A stretch of DNA of 64,000 nt from SW4 sp042466115 (GTDB lineage Bacteria > Pseudomonadota > Alphaproteobacteria > Rhodobacterales > Rhodobacteraceae): NCBI RefSeq assembly GCF_042466115.1, contig NZ_JAXHBQ010000002.1:1-64000 (forward strand). Reading direction: 5' to 3'. Shown piece by piece: positions 16,890-25,539 of the stretch; the stretch's first letter is position 1; each line of letters begins with the position of its first letter. Below the pieces are notes generated by a model, which made no database searches, had not been told where the DNA came from, and saw nothing but the letters and a program-made list of their open reading frames with translations. Made by a program: the position numbers and the translations under genes.

Positions 16890-17441
16890 TCACATAAACC
16901 TCCTCACCCGAGCCGCATAAGCATTAAATTCTGAGCCGTACTCTGTCTTTAGCCATGGCTCTTCGGCAAACGGAGCGGCCATCAAAACGAGGATGGCCGC
17001 TGCGCCGATGACGAGTGCCCAAGGAGCGGACGAAAGGATCATCCAACCGCCAACGATTGCGATATCCGCCACATACTGAGGATTGCGTGAGTAGCGATAC
17101 ATACCAGCGGTCCTCAGCGTGCCTTTCGCACCGCCTGTTTGCGGTATCCCGAAATGAGCGACTTCAGACCAGACGACATAATTGCCGACCACGATAAGTG
17201 GAATCCCAACCCCGAAACGCAACCAGACTGGAAATGCAAGATCGCCCCACCCCGAGACTCCAAGGACAATAAGGATGCCAAACAGCGAGAGTGTTGGCCC
17301 CCAGACCAGAACGGGCGTTATGGCTGTATAGCGTCGAGGGGGCCAAATGCGGCGCTCTGGAACGGCAATGGACCATAGGATTGAAACCAGCGTCGCGGCT
17401 GCAATTCCCAGACCAAGAAGAATTAGCGTCGTCTGCGTCAT
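16890..17441 (-). CDS. Isoprenylcysteine carboxylmethyltransferase-like membrane methyltransferase
   Basis: A 183-residue integral membrane protein with about five hydrophobic segments. The C-terminal half has the ICMT/PEMT signature 'MYRYSRNPQYVADI' followed by 'EEPWLKTEYGSEFNAYAARVRRFM', the S-adenosylmethionine-binding region of this fold. Bacterial members methylate small molecules or lipids and often sit beside metal exporters. Here the start (17441) overlaps the end of the CDF exporter gene by 4 bases, so it is the last gene of a three-gene operon. The substrate is unknown. Confidence 0.75.
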   Translation of the reverse strand: MTQTTLILLGLGIAAATLVSILWSIAVPERRIWPPRRYTAITPVLVWGPTLSLFGILIVLGVSGWGDLAFPVWLRFGVGIPLIVVGNYVVWSEVAHFGIPQTGGAKGTLRTAGMYRYSRNPQYVADIAIVGGWMILSSAPWALVIGAAAILVLMAAPFAEEPWLKTEYGSEFNAYAARVRRFM

Positions 17442-18355
17442 GCGTCGTTCTCTTTGTGTCCATAGAGCTGTGCGCCTTCATGTGCATGCCCTAGATCTTC
17501 CAGTTCGAGCGTACAGTGTTGGATGCCAAACTCATCGGACAAACGCGCCTTCACCGCAGATTTGACGTCTTCGCTGGTTGCCCCATCAGCAATCACCACA
17601 TGGCAATCCAGTGCTGCCTGATTCTCCTGCATTTGCCAGAGATGAACGTGGTGAACGTCATGAACCCCCTCGACGTCCCTAATAGCGGCGACCACTGCCT
17701 CATTGTCGAGGTCCGGCGGACTTCCCAGCATCAGAATGCGTATGGGGTCGCCAATTTCCGTGACGGCGAGGTAGAGAATGTACAGGGCGATTCCAATCGT
17801 GATCGCAGGATCTACCCACCACATGTTATAAAGCAGGATAAGCGAGCCGCCGATGATCACAGCAACAGATGCTAAAGCATCTGACAAGTTATGCAGGAAT
17901 AGGGCTCGGATATTCACACTGCCCTTTTGCATTGAGTATGTCAGCAGCGCTGTCAGCGTATCGACGACCAAGGCCACTGATCCCAAGATCACCACTGTCC
18001 AACCGGCGACTTCAGTTGGCTCGATCAGTCGCATTCCGCCTTCATAGATGAGATAGACACCGACGAGGATGAGGGTTGTGTAGTTGATCAACGCCGCGAC
18101 GACTTCGATCCTGCCATAGCCAAAGGTCATTCTTTCATCAGCGGGACGTCTGGCAATCTTTCGGGCCGCGAATGCGATTACCAGAGAAGCCATATCAGAG
18201 AAGTTGTGCAACGCATCGGCAATGAGTGCGAGGCTGCCCGATAGGATGCCGCCCACTATCTGCGCAACTGTCAGAAGTGCGTTCGCCCAGATCGCGATGG
18301 AAACACGACGATCACCGGATGCGGGATCGATATGCACGTGGCCGTCATGAGGCAT
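17438..18355 (-). CDS. Cation diffusion facilitator metal exporter, CzcD-like
   Basis: A 305-residue inner-membrane exporter for divalent cations such as Zn, Cd or Co. It has six hydrophobic segments. The metal-site signatures are 'LIADALHNFSDMASL' in helix 2 and 'LFLHNLSDALASVAVI' in helix 5, and a cytoplasmic C-terminal domain ends in 'DCHVVI'. A short His-containing N-terminus (MPHDGHVHID) precedes the first helix. The ATG at 18355 is preferred, with AAGGA upstream; it overlaps the stop of the transglutaminase-like gene by 11 bases. The operon is driven by a MerR-type promoter at 19145-19175, which fits metal-inducible efflux. Confidence 0.9.
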   Translation of the reverse strand: MPHDGHVHIDPASGDRRVSIAIWANALLTVAQIVGGILSGSLALIADALHNFSDMASLVIAFAARKIARRPADERMTFGYGRIEVVAALINYTTLILVGVYLIYEGGMRLIEPTEVAGWTVVILGSVALVVDTLTALLTYSMQKGSVNIRALFLHNLSDALASVAVIIGGSLILLYNMWWVDPAITIGIALYILYLAVTEIGDPIRILMLGSPPDLDNEAVVAAIRDVEGVHDVHHVHLWQMQENQAALDCHVVIADGATSEDVKSAVKARLSDEFGIQHCTLELEDLGHAHEGAQLYGHKENDA

Positions 18356-19115
18356 GGCGCGATCCTTCGTGGTGATGATTAGAAAGCGCCATGCCCGGAA
18401 TGCGGGGAACCCGCCCTGTCCGAATGCGGCGGACGCGGGCATTCATCCAATGGCGGATGACATGGCGATACAAAAGACCCTTCACAAAACTGAACGACTG
18501 TCGATGGTTGGCATAAAAATTGTCTGGCGTGTCGAACGTGCCGAAGTCCTGCACGATGCCAGTTTTTTGAATGTAGGTATCGCCGCCGGTCCATTCGACA
18601 GGCGGGGCCATCAGACAATCCGTCCCTGCCCCGTAGCCGCAGAGGTTGGTTATATCCGAGAATGTAGATTGCAGAGCCGACAGGAACTCTGAATCCAGAA
18701 TGAACCCTTCGAGGTTCGCCCAACCATTTTCCGTTTCCACCTCGACCCAGGAATGAATGATCTCATCAGGGGCGACGGGATATACGAGCTCAGGCACCAC
18801 ACCCCGCTGCAATTCCTTGTGGATCGTAAATCCATGGAGACGGCAGCGCACGCCGACCGCGCGCAAAAGCGCCATTAAAAGCGTGCCTTTGGTGTTACAT
18901 TGGCCGAACCCGTCAGCCAATATCTCGGCGGCCGAAATGTTATCTGAACGGTTGTATCCGAAGGCGATTTCATTGCGCACAAAATCGTAGATTGCACCAA
19001 TTCGGTCATGTATCGACAGGGCGTTCCAGCCTCTATCCTCAATCAGCCGTGCAATCGACGGATGGGCGAAGTTCAGGATTGGGGTTGTTGCCAGCAGCGG
19101 ATCATCAGCACTCAA
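18345..19115 (-). CDS. Transglutaminase-like (papain-fold) protein
   Basis: A 256-residue cytoplasmic protein with a transglutaminase-like core. The catalytic cysteine is in 'GFGQCNTKGTLLMALLRAVG', the histidine in 'IIHSWVEVE' and the acidic/polar residue in 'NLEGFILD'. The first 60 residues ('IYDFVRNEIAFGY') match the segment that precedes the core in bacterial family members. There is no signal peptide. It leads the operon with the CDF exporter and the ICMT-like enzyme, directly downstream of a MerR-type promoter. The substrate and the reason for pairing with a metal exporter are unknown; processing of peptides or thiol compounds is conceivable. Confidence 0.75.
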   Translation of the reverse strand: MSADDPLLATTPILNFAHPSIARLIEDRGWNALSIHDRIGAIYDFVRNEIAFGYNRSDNISAAEILADGFGQCNTKGTLLMALLRAVGVRCRLHGFTIHKELQRGVVPELVYPVAPDEIIHSWVEVETENGWANLEGFILDSEFLSALQSTFSDITNLCGYGAGTDCLMAPPVEWTGGDTYIQKTGIVQDFGTFDTPDNFYANHRQSFSFVKGLLYRHVIRHWMNARVRRIRTGRVPRIPGMALSNHHHEGSRHAS

Positions 19116-19144
19116 TTATCGTCTCCTCAAATCGTATATGAACA

Positions 19145-19175
19145 GATATAATTCCTATAGTGACTAGAGCTTCAA
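19145..19175 (-). promoter_or_regulatory. MerR-type promoter (i), upstream of the transglutaminase/CDF operon
   Basis: On the minus strand: -35 TTGAAG, a 19-base spacer with the dyad CTCTAGTCACTATAGG, then -10 TATATC. The overlong 19-base spacer with a dyad inside is the hallmark of promoters activated by MerR-family proteins. It shares its core with promoters at 30904 and 32177. The likely activator is the MerR protein at 19514-19942. Confidence 0.75.
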
Positions 19176-19184
19176 GTCCTAACT

Positions 19185-19511
19185 TCAGGCATTGCGTGGC
19201 CCCATAAGAATGATCGCGGTTCCGAAGAGACAAACAGCCGTACCAACCGCATCCCATTTGTCTGGCCGTACCCCTTCTGCAAACCACATCCACAGAACCG
19301 ACGCGGCAACATAGACCCCACCATAAGCTGCAAAGGCACGTCCGGCAGCGACTGTGTCGACCTGCGCAAGCAGCCACCCGAAAGCCATCAAAGCACCTAT
19401 ACCAGGAACGAGCCAAAGCGGCGGCGCACCGAGACGCCACCAGCTCCAGATTGCAAAACAGCCGGCGATTTCAGCCAGCGCGGCCAGCGGATATGCAATA
19501 AATGCAGGCAT
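19185..19511 (-). CDS. YnfA/UPF0060 family membrane protein
   Basis: A 108-residue protein with four hydrophobic helices, the size and shape of the UPF0060 family. Typical elements are 'LAALAEIAGCFAIWSWWRLG' at the N-terminus, 'GRAFAAYGGVYVAASVLW' in helix 3 and 'AVGTAVCLFGTAIIL' in helix 4. The family resembles small multidrug-resistance transporters and is often encoded beside metal or stress genes. It lies 2 bases downstream of the MerR regulator gene, so the two are co-transcribed. The transport function is unproven. Confidence 0.85.
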   Translation of the reverse strand: MPAFIAYPLAALAEIAGCFAIWSWWRLGAPPLWLVPGIGALMAFGWLLAQVDTVAAGRAFAAYGGVYVAASVLWMWFAEGVRPDKWDAVGTAVCLFGTAIILMGPRNA

Positions 19512-19513
19512 GG

Positions 19514-19942
19514 CTAGGCGCCGATCTCGTCATGATCCGTCAGACATTCCGAATGGTCACGCAAAACCTCGAGAACCTTGCAGTCCGCTGTGTTTCCGCC
19601 GCTACATTCCTGGATCATGCGTTTCAGTTCGGTGCGCAGCGCTTTCAGTCGGTCCATTCTCATCTCGACCTGTTTGAGTTGCCGACGCGCAATGGAATCG
19701 GCCTCATGGCATGAGCGGTCGGGATTGTCGCTGAGATCAAGAAGTTCGCGGATGGCTTCAAGTGTAAATCCCAACTGACGTGAGTGTCGAATAAAAGACA
19801 GGCGGTCGACCTCCGTGTCCCCATAGCGCCGCTGCCCCCCTTCGGTCCGGCCCGGCTCGGGCATTAGCCCGATCTGTTCATAGTACCGAATGGTCTGAAC
19901 CTTCGTACCGGTCCTCTTTCCTAAGTTTCCAATTGTAAGCAT
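19514..19942 (-). CDS. MerR-family divalent-metal sensor (CadR/PbrR/ZntR-like)
   Basis: A 142-residue MerR regulator. The winged helix is 'GTKVQTIRYYEQIGLMPEPGR' with 'GGQRRYGDTEVDRLSFI', followed by a dimerisation helix. Metal-site cysteines are C78, C113 and C121, with C133 near the end. A cysteine at the position of C78 marks sensors of divalent ions (Zn, Cd, Pb); copper sensors (CueR) have serine there. The binding loop 'CSGGNTADCKVLEVL' resembles CadR/PbrR. It divides the ynfA side from the SCO operon and probably activates the three dyad promoters in the window. A separate dyad lies over its own start region. Confidence 0.85.
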   Translation of the reverse strand: MLTIGNLGKRTGTKVQTIRYYEQIGLMPEPGRTEGGQRRYGDTEVDRLSFIRHSRQLGFTLEAIRELLDLSDNPDRSCHEADSIARRQLKQVEMRMDRLKALRTELKRMIQECSGGNTADCKVLEVLRDHSECLTDHDEIGA

Positions 19943-19955
19943 GCAACCTCCATAT

Positions 19956-19976
19956 CTATAGTGTTGGTAGCTATAG
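19956..19976. promoter_or_regulatory. Dyad in the merR/SCO divergent region
   Basis: CTATAG, nine bases, CTATAG, placed 14 bases from the start of the MerR gene. It is a candidate autoregulatory operator controlling the regulator and perhaps the divergent SCO operon. Its half-site spacing differs from the three 19-base-spacer promoters, so the assignment is tentative. Confidence 0.45.
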
Positions 19977-20114
19977 GTATTGGCACATTCAAGCCAGTGC
20001 TCCGTTCACGGGCGTGTGAACCTCGGCCACTACCCCAAGAAACAGCTTGAACCTCTAGCAGCTAGAACATTTAGAACGCCTTGAAACAGGGCGGAATCGG
20101 ACTTAGCACGACTA

Positions 20115-20705
20115 ATGAGATTATCTAAATTACAAAAAGGGCTTTGGGGATTCGCCGCGATAGCGATTGTGGGGTTTGTCTGGCTGCAGATTTCTAGCAG
20201 GGGCGAACAACAAACTGGTGATCCGGCGTTCCGTGCCGATTTCGAGCTGACCGATCATCAAGGGATGGTGCAGACAGATGAATATTTCACCGGGCGCTGG
20301 ATGCTCATTTTCTTTGGCTTTGCAAACTGCCCGGATGTTTGCCCCACTACTCTGGCCGAGATTGCCGCTGTCATGGACGCGCTTGGTACTGATGCGACAC
20401 AGGTCCAGCCGCTCTTTATCTCGATTGACCCAGAACGCGACACACAGCAAGCGCTGGCTGAGTTTATCCCACAATTCGACGCCAATATCATCGGACTGAC
20501 CGGCACCGCCGATCAAATTGAGAGAACGTCCAAAACCTTTCGCATCTACTATGAAAAGATCGAGGAAGCCGCCTCGCCAAATGGCTATACCATAGGGCAT
20601 TCCTCACAATTGTTCCTCTTTGATCCGCAGGGCGGATATGCTGGAGCTTGGACTTACGGCACGCCGACGGAAGAAATCGTCTCTGACCTAAGAGCGAGGA
20701 TGTAG
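20115..20705 (+). CDS. SCO1/SenC family copper chaperone
   Basis: A 196-residue membrane-anchored periplasmic protein. One N-terminal helix (10-26) is followed by a thioredoxin-like domain with the copper-binding C72-P-D-V-C76 and H162 (TIGHSSQLFLFD), plus the conserved 'ISIDPERDT'. SCO proteins deliver Cu to cytochrome oxidase or act as thiol-disulphide partners. It is the first gene of a plus-strand operon continuing through DsbB, DsbA, PCu(A)C and a second SCO, so periplasmic copper handling and thiol repair are the likely context. The ATG start has no strong ribosome site. Confidence 0.88.
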   Translation: MRLSKLQKGLWGFAAIAIVGFVWLQISSRGEQQTGDPAFRADFELTDHQGMVQTDEYFTGRWMLIFFGFANCPDVCPTTLAEIAAVMDALGTDATQVQPLFISIDPERDTQQALAEFIPQFDANIIGLTGTADQIERTSKTFRIYYEKIEEAASPNGYTIGHSSQLFLFDPQGGYAGAWTYGTPTEEIVSDLRARM

Positions 20706-20707
20706 AT

Positions 20708-21133
20708 TTGAGGTTCGCAATATCTAAAGAGACCGCTTTGATCGGGGCCTGGATTGTAGCCCTCACAAGTTCGTTGTCCGTGCTCTATATTGGCGAGGTG
20801 TTGGGGCAAGCACCTTGCAACCTATGTTGGTTCCAACGCGCTTTCATGTTTCCTTTGGCTGTCGTTCTGGGTCTTGGCCTATGGTGGCAGGATGATCGGG
20901 TCGGCCGCTATGGCATCGCACTCGCGCTCGGCGGTGCAGCGGTCGCGCTTTGGCACATGAGCCTTTACACCGGAATCCTGCCGGAACCCATCCAACCCTG
21001 CACAGCGACCGGCCCGTCCTGCACCGGCGACAATCAGCTGTTTTTCGGGATTCCTATCCCGCTCTTGGCGCTCTTCGCCTTTGGTTTAATAGCGTATTTA
21101 TCATTTCTCTCCCTGAAGGAGCCCCGCACATGA
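20708..21133 (+). CDS. dsbB: DsbB-family disulphide bond oxidoreductase
   Basis: A 141-residue membrane protein with four helices. The first periplasmic loop carries C37-N-L-C40 followed by 'WFQRAFMFPLA', the second a cysteine pair ('QPCTATGPSCTG'). This is the DsbB/BdbC arrangement that passes electrons from a DsbA-type partner to quinone. The start is TTG at 20708, 2 bases after the SCO stop, and the end overlaps the next gene (a DsbA-like protein) by 4 bases, so the pair is co-translated. It is shorter than E. coli DsbB (176) but normal for BdbC-type members. Confidence 0.85.
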   Translation: MRFAISKETALIGAWIVALTSSLSVLYIGEVLGQAPCNLCWFQRAFMFPLAVVLGLGLWWQDDRVGRYGIALALGGAAVALWHMSLYTGILPEPIQPCTATGPSCTGDNQLFFGIPIPLLALFAFGLIAYLSFLSLKEPRT

Positions 21134-21795
21134 AAAACAAATCAATCGTCTTATCTGTTTTGGCAGTATGTCTAGCGATCTTTGCGGTCGCTGTCTGGTA
21201 CCAGTCCCGCCCTGCCCCGGTAGCACAGGTCGAGCAGGTCCAGCCTGAAATCGCTGAGGCACTGATGCGTTCCTACTCGCCCATCATGGGGCCAGAAGAC
21301 GCGCCCGTCACAATCGTGGAGTTCTTCGATCCAGCCTGCGAAGCCTGTCGGGCATTCTATCCGGTCATCAAGGAGATCATGGCGGAGCACGACGGGCAGG
21401 TCCGGGTAGTTCTTCGCTACACCCCGTTTCATGGCGCGGCCTCGGAAGAAGCCATCAGGGTGATGGAAGCAGCACGCATGCAAGGCGTGTATATCCCGGT
21501 CAAAGAAGCGCTCCTTGAATTTCAGCAACGCTGGGCATCCCACGGCGAACCAGCGCCCGGTTTGATCCTTGGAATAGCCGAACAGGCCGGTCTCGACGTA
21601 GTAGCCGCACAAAATCAAATGAGAGCGCCGCAGACGGTTGCAATCCTTAATCAAGACCGCGCCGATGTCGAGACAATGGGCATACATGGCACACCGACAT
21701 TCTTTGTGAATGGCATTCCACTTGACCCGTTCGGAGCCGATGAACTGCGTGCGTTGGTGGCCGCCGAAGTTGCAGCTGTGGGTCGTGACGAATGA
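21130..21795 (+). CDS. DsbA-like thioredoxin-fold protein
   Basis: A 221-residue periplasmic protein with an N-terminal signal anchor (5-23). The thioredoxin-fold active site is C70-E-A-C73 in 'VEFFDPACEACRAF', and the cis-proline loop is 'GIHGTPTFFVNG'. The family (DSBA-like/Thioredoxin_4) oxidises or isomerises disulphides. The ATG at 21130 overlaps the DsbB stop in ATGA, a strong sign of functional pairing. Together with DsbB it would form a dedicated disulphide system for copper-stressed periplasmic proteins. Confidence 0.85.
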   Translation: MKNKSIVLSVLAVCLAIFAVAVWYQSRPAPVAQVEQVQPEIAEALMRSYSPIMGPEDAPVTIVEFFDPACEACRAFYPVIKEIMAEHDGQVRVVLRYTPFHGAASEEAIRVMEAARMQGVYIPVKEALLEFQQRWASHGEPAPGLILGIAEQAGLDVVAAQNQMRAPQTVAILNQDRADVETMGIHGTPTFFVNGIPLDPFGADELRALVAAEVAAVGRDE

Positions 21796-22280
21796 CTATG
21801 AAAAGGAACAAATTGGTGCAATCGCCCCTTTCCACTATCGCAATCGTATTCTGCCTATCGGTTGGTTTGCCGTCGACTTCTGTCGCCGGCTCTGAAGACA
21901 TTATAGTCGAAGATGCCTGGGCCCGCGCGTCAATTGGCATTAACCGTCCCGGTGCGGCCTACATGACCATTAGAAACACTGGCACTGAACCGGTGACGCT
22001 CGTTGGTATTGAAACGACTCTCTCCATGATGCCGTCCATCCATGAAACCAAGACCGATGCGAATGGCGTGAGTTCCATGGCTCCGGCGGGAGAGATCACG
22101 ATTCTACCCGGCGAAAGTGTGTCGCTGGAGCCGGGTGGGATGCATGCCATGCTCATGCGGCTGCAGACTAAGATGGTGGAAGGCGAAACCTTTCCGATTA
22201 CATTGAACTTTGCCGACGGCGGAACGCTGGCCGTTGAAGTGCTCATTTTAGGCATTGCGGCGCGTGGACCAGAGGGCTGA
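21792..22280 (+). CDS. PCu(A)C periplasmic copper chaperone
   Basis: A 162-residue periplasmic protein with a signal peptide ending near 'SVAGSED'. The copper-binding motif is visible as 'MMPSIHETK' and 'GGMHAMLMRL', matching the Met/His spacing of PCu(A)C proteins. These hand Cu(I) to the CuA centre of cytochrome oxidase, often working with SCO. It overlaps the DsbA-like gene by 4 bases and the next SCO gene by 1 base. An ATG two codons downstream is an alternative start. Confidence 0.88.
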   Translation: MTMKRNKLVQSPLSTIAIVFCLSVGLPSTSVAGSEDIIVEDAWARASIGINRPGAAYMTIRNTGTEPVTLVGIETTLSMMPSIHETKTDANGVSSMAPAGEITILPGESVSLEPGGMHAMLMRLQTKMVEGETFPITLNFADGGTLAVEVLILGIAARGPEG

Positions 22281-22909
22281 TGAATCGAAGAACCCTCATC
22301 ACTTATGGTGCTATTGGAAGCGGGATGCTTGCGATGGCGCTGTTCATCGGCTGGTGGCAAGTGGATGGGCCCGGTGCTCCTGCGCCGGTAGCCCAGCGGC
22401 CCTTGCCGCTTGCCCGAATGGAATTTCAGATGGTCGACCAAGACGGGTCGAGCGTCGGTCCTGCAACGCTTCTCGGCCAACCGACTATGGCGTTCTTCGG
22501 TTTCACCTTTTGTCCAGACGTATGCCCAACCACACTTTCTGATATCTCCGGCTGGCTCGACGACCTAGGAGACGACGCCGCGGAAATGAATGTCGTGTTC
22601 ATCACCGTGGATCCGGAACGCGACACCGTGGCGGTCATGTCCGATTATATCAGCTATTTTCATCCTTCGATACAGGGCTGGAGCGGCACACCAGATGAAA
22701 CGAGACGCGCCACAGACGGCTTCCGCGCAAGATACGAAAAAGTTCCCACAGACGACGGTGACGATTACACAATGAACCACACGGCGAGCGTCTTTCTGTT
22801 CGATGCAGAGGGACAATTCGCCGGCACGATCGATTACCATGAACCAAGAGAATTCGCGGTGCCAAAAATCCGGCAGGCCTTTGAACAGAAAAGAGAAGAT
22901 ATGTCATGA
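22280..22909 (+). CDS. Second SCO1/SenC family copper chaperone
   Basis: A 209-residue SCO protein distinct from the first copy. It has an N-terminal helix (about 9-26), copper ligands C78-P-D-V-C82 and H167 (YTMNHTASVFLFD), and 'ITVDPERDT'. The two SCO proteins in one operon differ enough to suggest different partners, for example one delivering copper and one reducing CuA cysteines. The start overlaps the PCu(A)C stop (TGATG), and the end overlaps the M23 peptidase gene by 4 bases. Confidence 0.88.
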   Translation: MNRRTLITYGAIGSGMLAMALFIGWWQVDGPGAPAPVAQRPLPLARMEFQMVDQDGSSVGPATLLGQPTMAFFGFTFCPDVCPTTLSDISGWLDDLGDDAAEMNVVFITVDPERDTVAVMSDYISYFHPSIQGWSGTPDETRRATDGFRARYEKVPTDDGDDYTMNHTASVFLFDAEGQFAGTIDYHEPREFAVPKIRQAFEQKREDMS

Positions 22910-24279
22910 AATTGGGTCTTGTAGCGGCATTCGCCATCGGAACGGGTTTTGCCCTCGCATTGGTGTTGGGCTTTCAAACGATTTGGAACAAACCTCCTGC
23001 CCCGCAAGCAATTGCGCGAGTGGCAGATTGGCAGCCGTCGCAGATGCAAATCCTTGGGTCCCTCGACAAATCACCGTCATCTGTATTTGTTGAGACAGTC
23101 GAGCTCGCACCTGTTTTGCGAGACTACGATCCACCGACTCCACCAGATCTCAATATAGCGTTGCCTCAAATCGCGCCCCCGACTTTGATTTGGTCCGGAG
23201 AGATTTCCGCTGGTGAGACGCTTGATGCGTTACTCTCGAAGGCCGGTCTTTCTGCCCGCGACCGAGCGGAAGTGGCTTTGGCATTGGAAGCGGAATATGA
23301 CCTGCGCAGGCTAAAGCCCGGTTATCGCCTTGAGGTCGAAACATCCACCTTGGGTGCCCTTCAACGCGTGGTTTTGTCTGTCGAAGCGGGCGTTCAGATT
23401 GAGGCGGTGTTTTTGGATCGGATTACCACCCGAAGGATTACTCCAGAGCCTGAATTAATTGAGCATGCTGCAGATACGACCGTTCAGACTTCAATCTCGG
23501 CCACGCTGGCATCAGCAGGGATTCCGGCGCGATTTGCGGTGGACCTGGCAGAAATGCTGGGTGGTACAGTGGATTTTCGTCGCGATCTGAAGGGCGGTGA
23601 ACGCCTGCAGCTCATGTGGCGCGAAACGATGGTTGGGGATGAAATGATAGCCCAGCCGAGCCTGTCTTTCGCTACACTGACAGTCGATGAGTCAATTTAC
23701 GAAATTATCTGGCCAGAAGATGACTCTGGCAATGCCACCATAATGATCGATGGCGAATTGCTTAGAGTTTTCGCTCAACCAGTCAATGGAGCGCGGCTGA
23801 GTTCGGTTTACGGCAATCGCAGGCATCCCATTTATGGCGACATTCGCATGCATACTGGTGTAGACTTTGCAGCCCCGCGCGGAACACCGGTATATGCGAC
23901 TGCGCCGGGCCGCATTTCCTATATCGGCCAACGGGGCGGCTACGGACTTGTTGTCGAAATTGCGCATGGTTCGGATACAATGACGCTCTATTCGCATCTG
24001 GACTCGGTTCCCAATGAGCTTTCTGTTGGGCAACGTTTAAGTGCTGGCGACAACATTGGCCGTGTTGGTTCAACGGGAACGGCGACAGGTCCAAATTTGC
24101 ACTATGAAGTCCGCGTTGACGGCCGCCCGACAAACCCAATGACAGAAGATTTTCTCGCGTCAGCGGAAGGACAGATTGACAAGCGCGCCGACATACTGCC
24201 CCGGCTCGAAAGCTTGCGGGCTCAGTTTACCGCACTTCTTGATCTTGATGACCCCCACAGCAACCCTGAAAGGTTATAA
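22906..24279 (+). CDS. M23 family metallopeptidase (peptidoglycan endopeptidase)
   Basis: A 457-residue membrane-anchored protein. It has one N-terminal helix (5-24), about 260 residues of OapA/LysM-like linker, and a C-terminal LytM domain. The zinc ligands are in 'MHTGVDFAAPRGTPVYA' (HxxxD) and 'LHYEVRVDG' (HxH-type), with 'TLYSHLDSVP' supplying the catalytic histidine. The enzyme would cut peptide cross-links in the cell wall. It is embedded by a 4-base overlap in the copper-chaperone operon, which, with the L,D-transpeptidases nearby, suggests cell-wall remodelling during metal stress. Confidence 0.85.
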   Translation: MKLGLVAAFAIGTGFALALVLGFQTIWNKPPAPQAIARVADWQPSQMQILGSLDKSPSSVFVETVELAPVLRDYDPPTPPDLNIALPQIAPPTLIWSGEISAGETLDALLSKAGLSARDRAEVALALEAEYDLRRLKPGYRLEVETSTLGALQRVVLSVEAGVQIEAVFLDRITTRRITPEPELIEHAADTTVQTSISATLASAGIPARFAVDLAEMLGGTVDFRRDLKGGERLQLMWRETMVGDEMIAQPSLSFATLTVDESIYEIIWPEDDSGNATIMIDGELLRVFAQPVNGARLSSVYGNRRHPIYGDIRMHTGVDFAAPRGTPVYATAPGRISYIGQRGGYGLVVEIAHGSDTMTLYSHLDSVPNELSVGQRLSAGDNIGRVGSTGTATGPNLHYEVRVDGRPTNPMTEDFLASAEGQIDKRADILPRLESLRAQFTALLDLDDPHSNPERL

Positions 24280-24282
24280 ACG

Positions 24283-24732
24283 ATGAGATTATTCACATTG
24301 TCAGCGGTTTTCTCACTCGGGCTCGCCGCCCAAGCGATAGCCCAAAGCATCCCTATTGATGTCAGAAAAACGAATGGCTGCGGTTGTTGTCTCGCTTGGA
24401 TGTATCACCTTGAAGAGAACGGTTTTGCGCCAACGGGTGAAGACATGTTTGCGGGCCTGCTTTTTCAATTTAAACGGGATAGCGGTATTCCTCAAGGTAT
24501 GACGTCTTGCCACACTGCATTGGTTGATGGATACGTGATCGAAGGCCATGTGCCATCGGAAGATATCCGACGACTGCTCACTGAACGCCCGGATGCAGTT
24601 GGACTTGCGGTCCCCGAAATGCCTCTTGGCTCACCCGGTATGGATCAGAGCCGCTGGCGTGAGGCTTACGATGTTTTTCTAATCAACAGAGATGGGTCAT
24701 CCGAGATATTCTCCAGCTACTCCGGCAACTGA
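24283..24732 (+). CDS. DUF411 periplasmic metal-binding protein
   Basis: A 149-residue protein with a signal peptide (MRLFTLSAVFSLGLAAQAIAQ) and the DUF411 signature: a cysteine cluster 'KTNGCGCCLAWM' near the mature N-terminus, 'MTSCHTALVDGYVIEGHVP' in the middle and 'AVGLAVPEMPLGSPGM' toward the end. DUF411 proteins are common in copper-resistance loci and are thought to bind Cu in the periplasm. It lies 3 bases after the M23 gene in the same operon. Confidence 0.88.
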   Translation: MRLFTLSAVFSLGLAAQAIAQSIPIDVRKTNGCGCCLAWMYHLEENGFAPTGEDMFAGLLFQFKRDSGIPQGMTSCHTALVDGYVIEGHVPSEDIRRLLTERPDAVGLAVPEMPLGSPGMDQSRWREAYDVFLINRDGSSEIFSSYSGN

Positions 24733-24756
24733 ATAACAAAGTAGGAAGAATAAATT

Positions 24757-25539
24757 TTGGAACCTCTCTCACCAATAATGCTCGGTTTTTTTGGCAGCTT
24801 GGCCGCCGGATCATTGACAGCCGTAGGCGCTATACCCGTGCTCTTTGGACGGATACCGTCGCGTGCAACGCGTGATCTATCGCTTGGATTTGCGGCAGGT
24901 GTGATGCTAGCGGCGTCGTTCTTTTCCTTGATCATTCCCGCTTTGGATGCTGCGGAGCTCCGATATGAGAATGCTGCCGCTCCGGCTGCAATTGTATGTT
25001 TGGCAATTCTATTCGGAATGGGTGCGGTGGCGCTCATGAACGAGAAGTTACCGCACGAGCACTTCAGCACTGGCCGTGAAGGGCCGGAGGCCGCTTCGCT
25101 GCGCCGTGTTTGGTTGTTTATTATTGCCATCACAATTCACAATTTCCCTGAGGGCCTCGCGGTCGGTGTCGGCTTCGGGGCGGACGGTCTTTCCGGCGGA
25201 ATGCCGCTTGCAATCGGGATTGGATTGCAGAACGCGCCTGAGGGCTTGGCAGTAGCAGTATCCCTCCTCGGAGAGGGGTATTCGAAAGGCCGTGCTTGGG
25301 GAATTGCCGCGCTCACAGGTATGGTTGAGCCAATCGGCGGACTGATCGGGGCCGGGATTATCACGTTTTCACAGCCACTTCTGCCATGGGGTCTCGCGTT
25401 TGCTGCTGGTGCCATGCTCTACGTCATCAGCCATGAGATCATTCCAGAAACACATAGAAGTGGGCACCAGAACAAGGCCACGCTAGGCCTGTCGATAGGC
25501 CTCGTTATTATGCTGTTTCTAGATGTCTGGCTTGGGTGA
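24757..25539 (+). CDS. ZIP family metal transporter
   Basis: A 260-residue inner-membrane protein with about eight helices. The ZIP metal-site motifs are present: 'TIHNFPEGLAVGVGFG' in helix 4 and 'GLQNAPEGLAVAVSLLG' in helix 5. Family members move Zn, Fe or other divalent ions into the cytoplasm. The start is TTG at 24757, with AGGAAG upstream. It ends overlapping the lspA gene by 4 bases. A ZIP importer opposite to CDF and P-type exporters suggests controlled zinc re-supply. Confidence 0.88.
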   Translation: MEPLSPIMLGFFGSLAAGSLTAVGAIPVLFGRIPSRATRDLSLGFAAGVMLAASFFSLIIPALDAAELRYENAAAPAAIVCLAILFGMGAVALMNEKLPHEHFSTGREGPEAASLRRVWLFIIAITIHNFPEGLAVGVGFGADGLSGGMPLAIGIGLQNAPEGLAVAVSLLGEGYSKGRAWGIAALTGMVEPIGGLIGAGIITFSQPLLPWGLAFAAGAMLYVISHEIIPETHRSGHQNKATLGLSIGLVIMLFLDVWLG

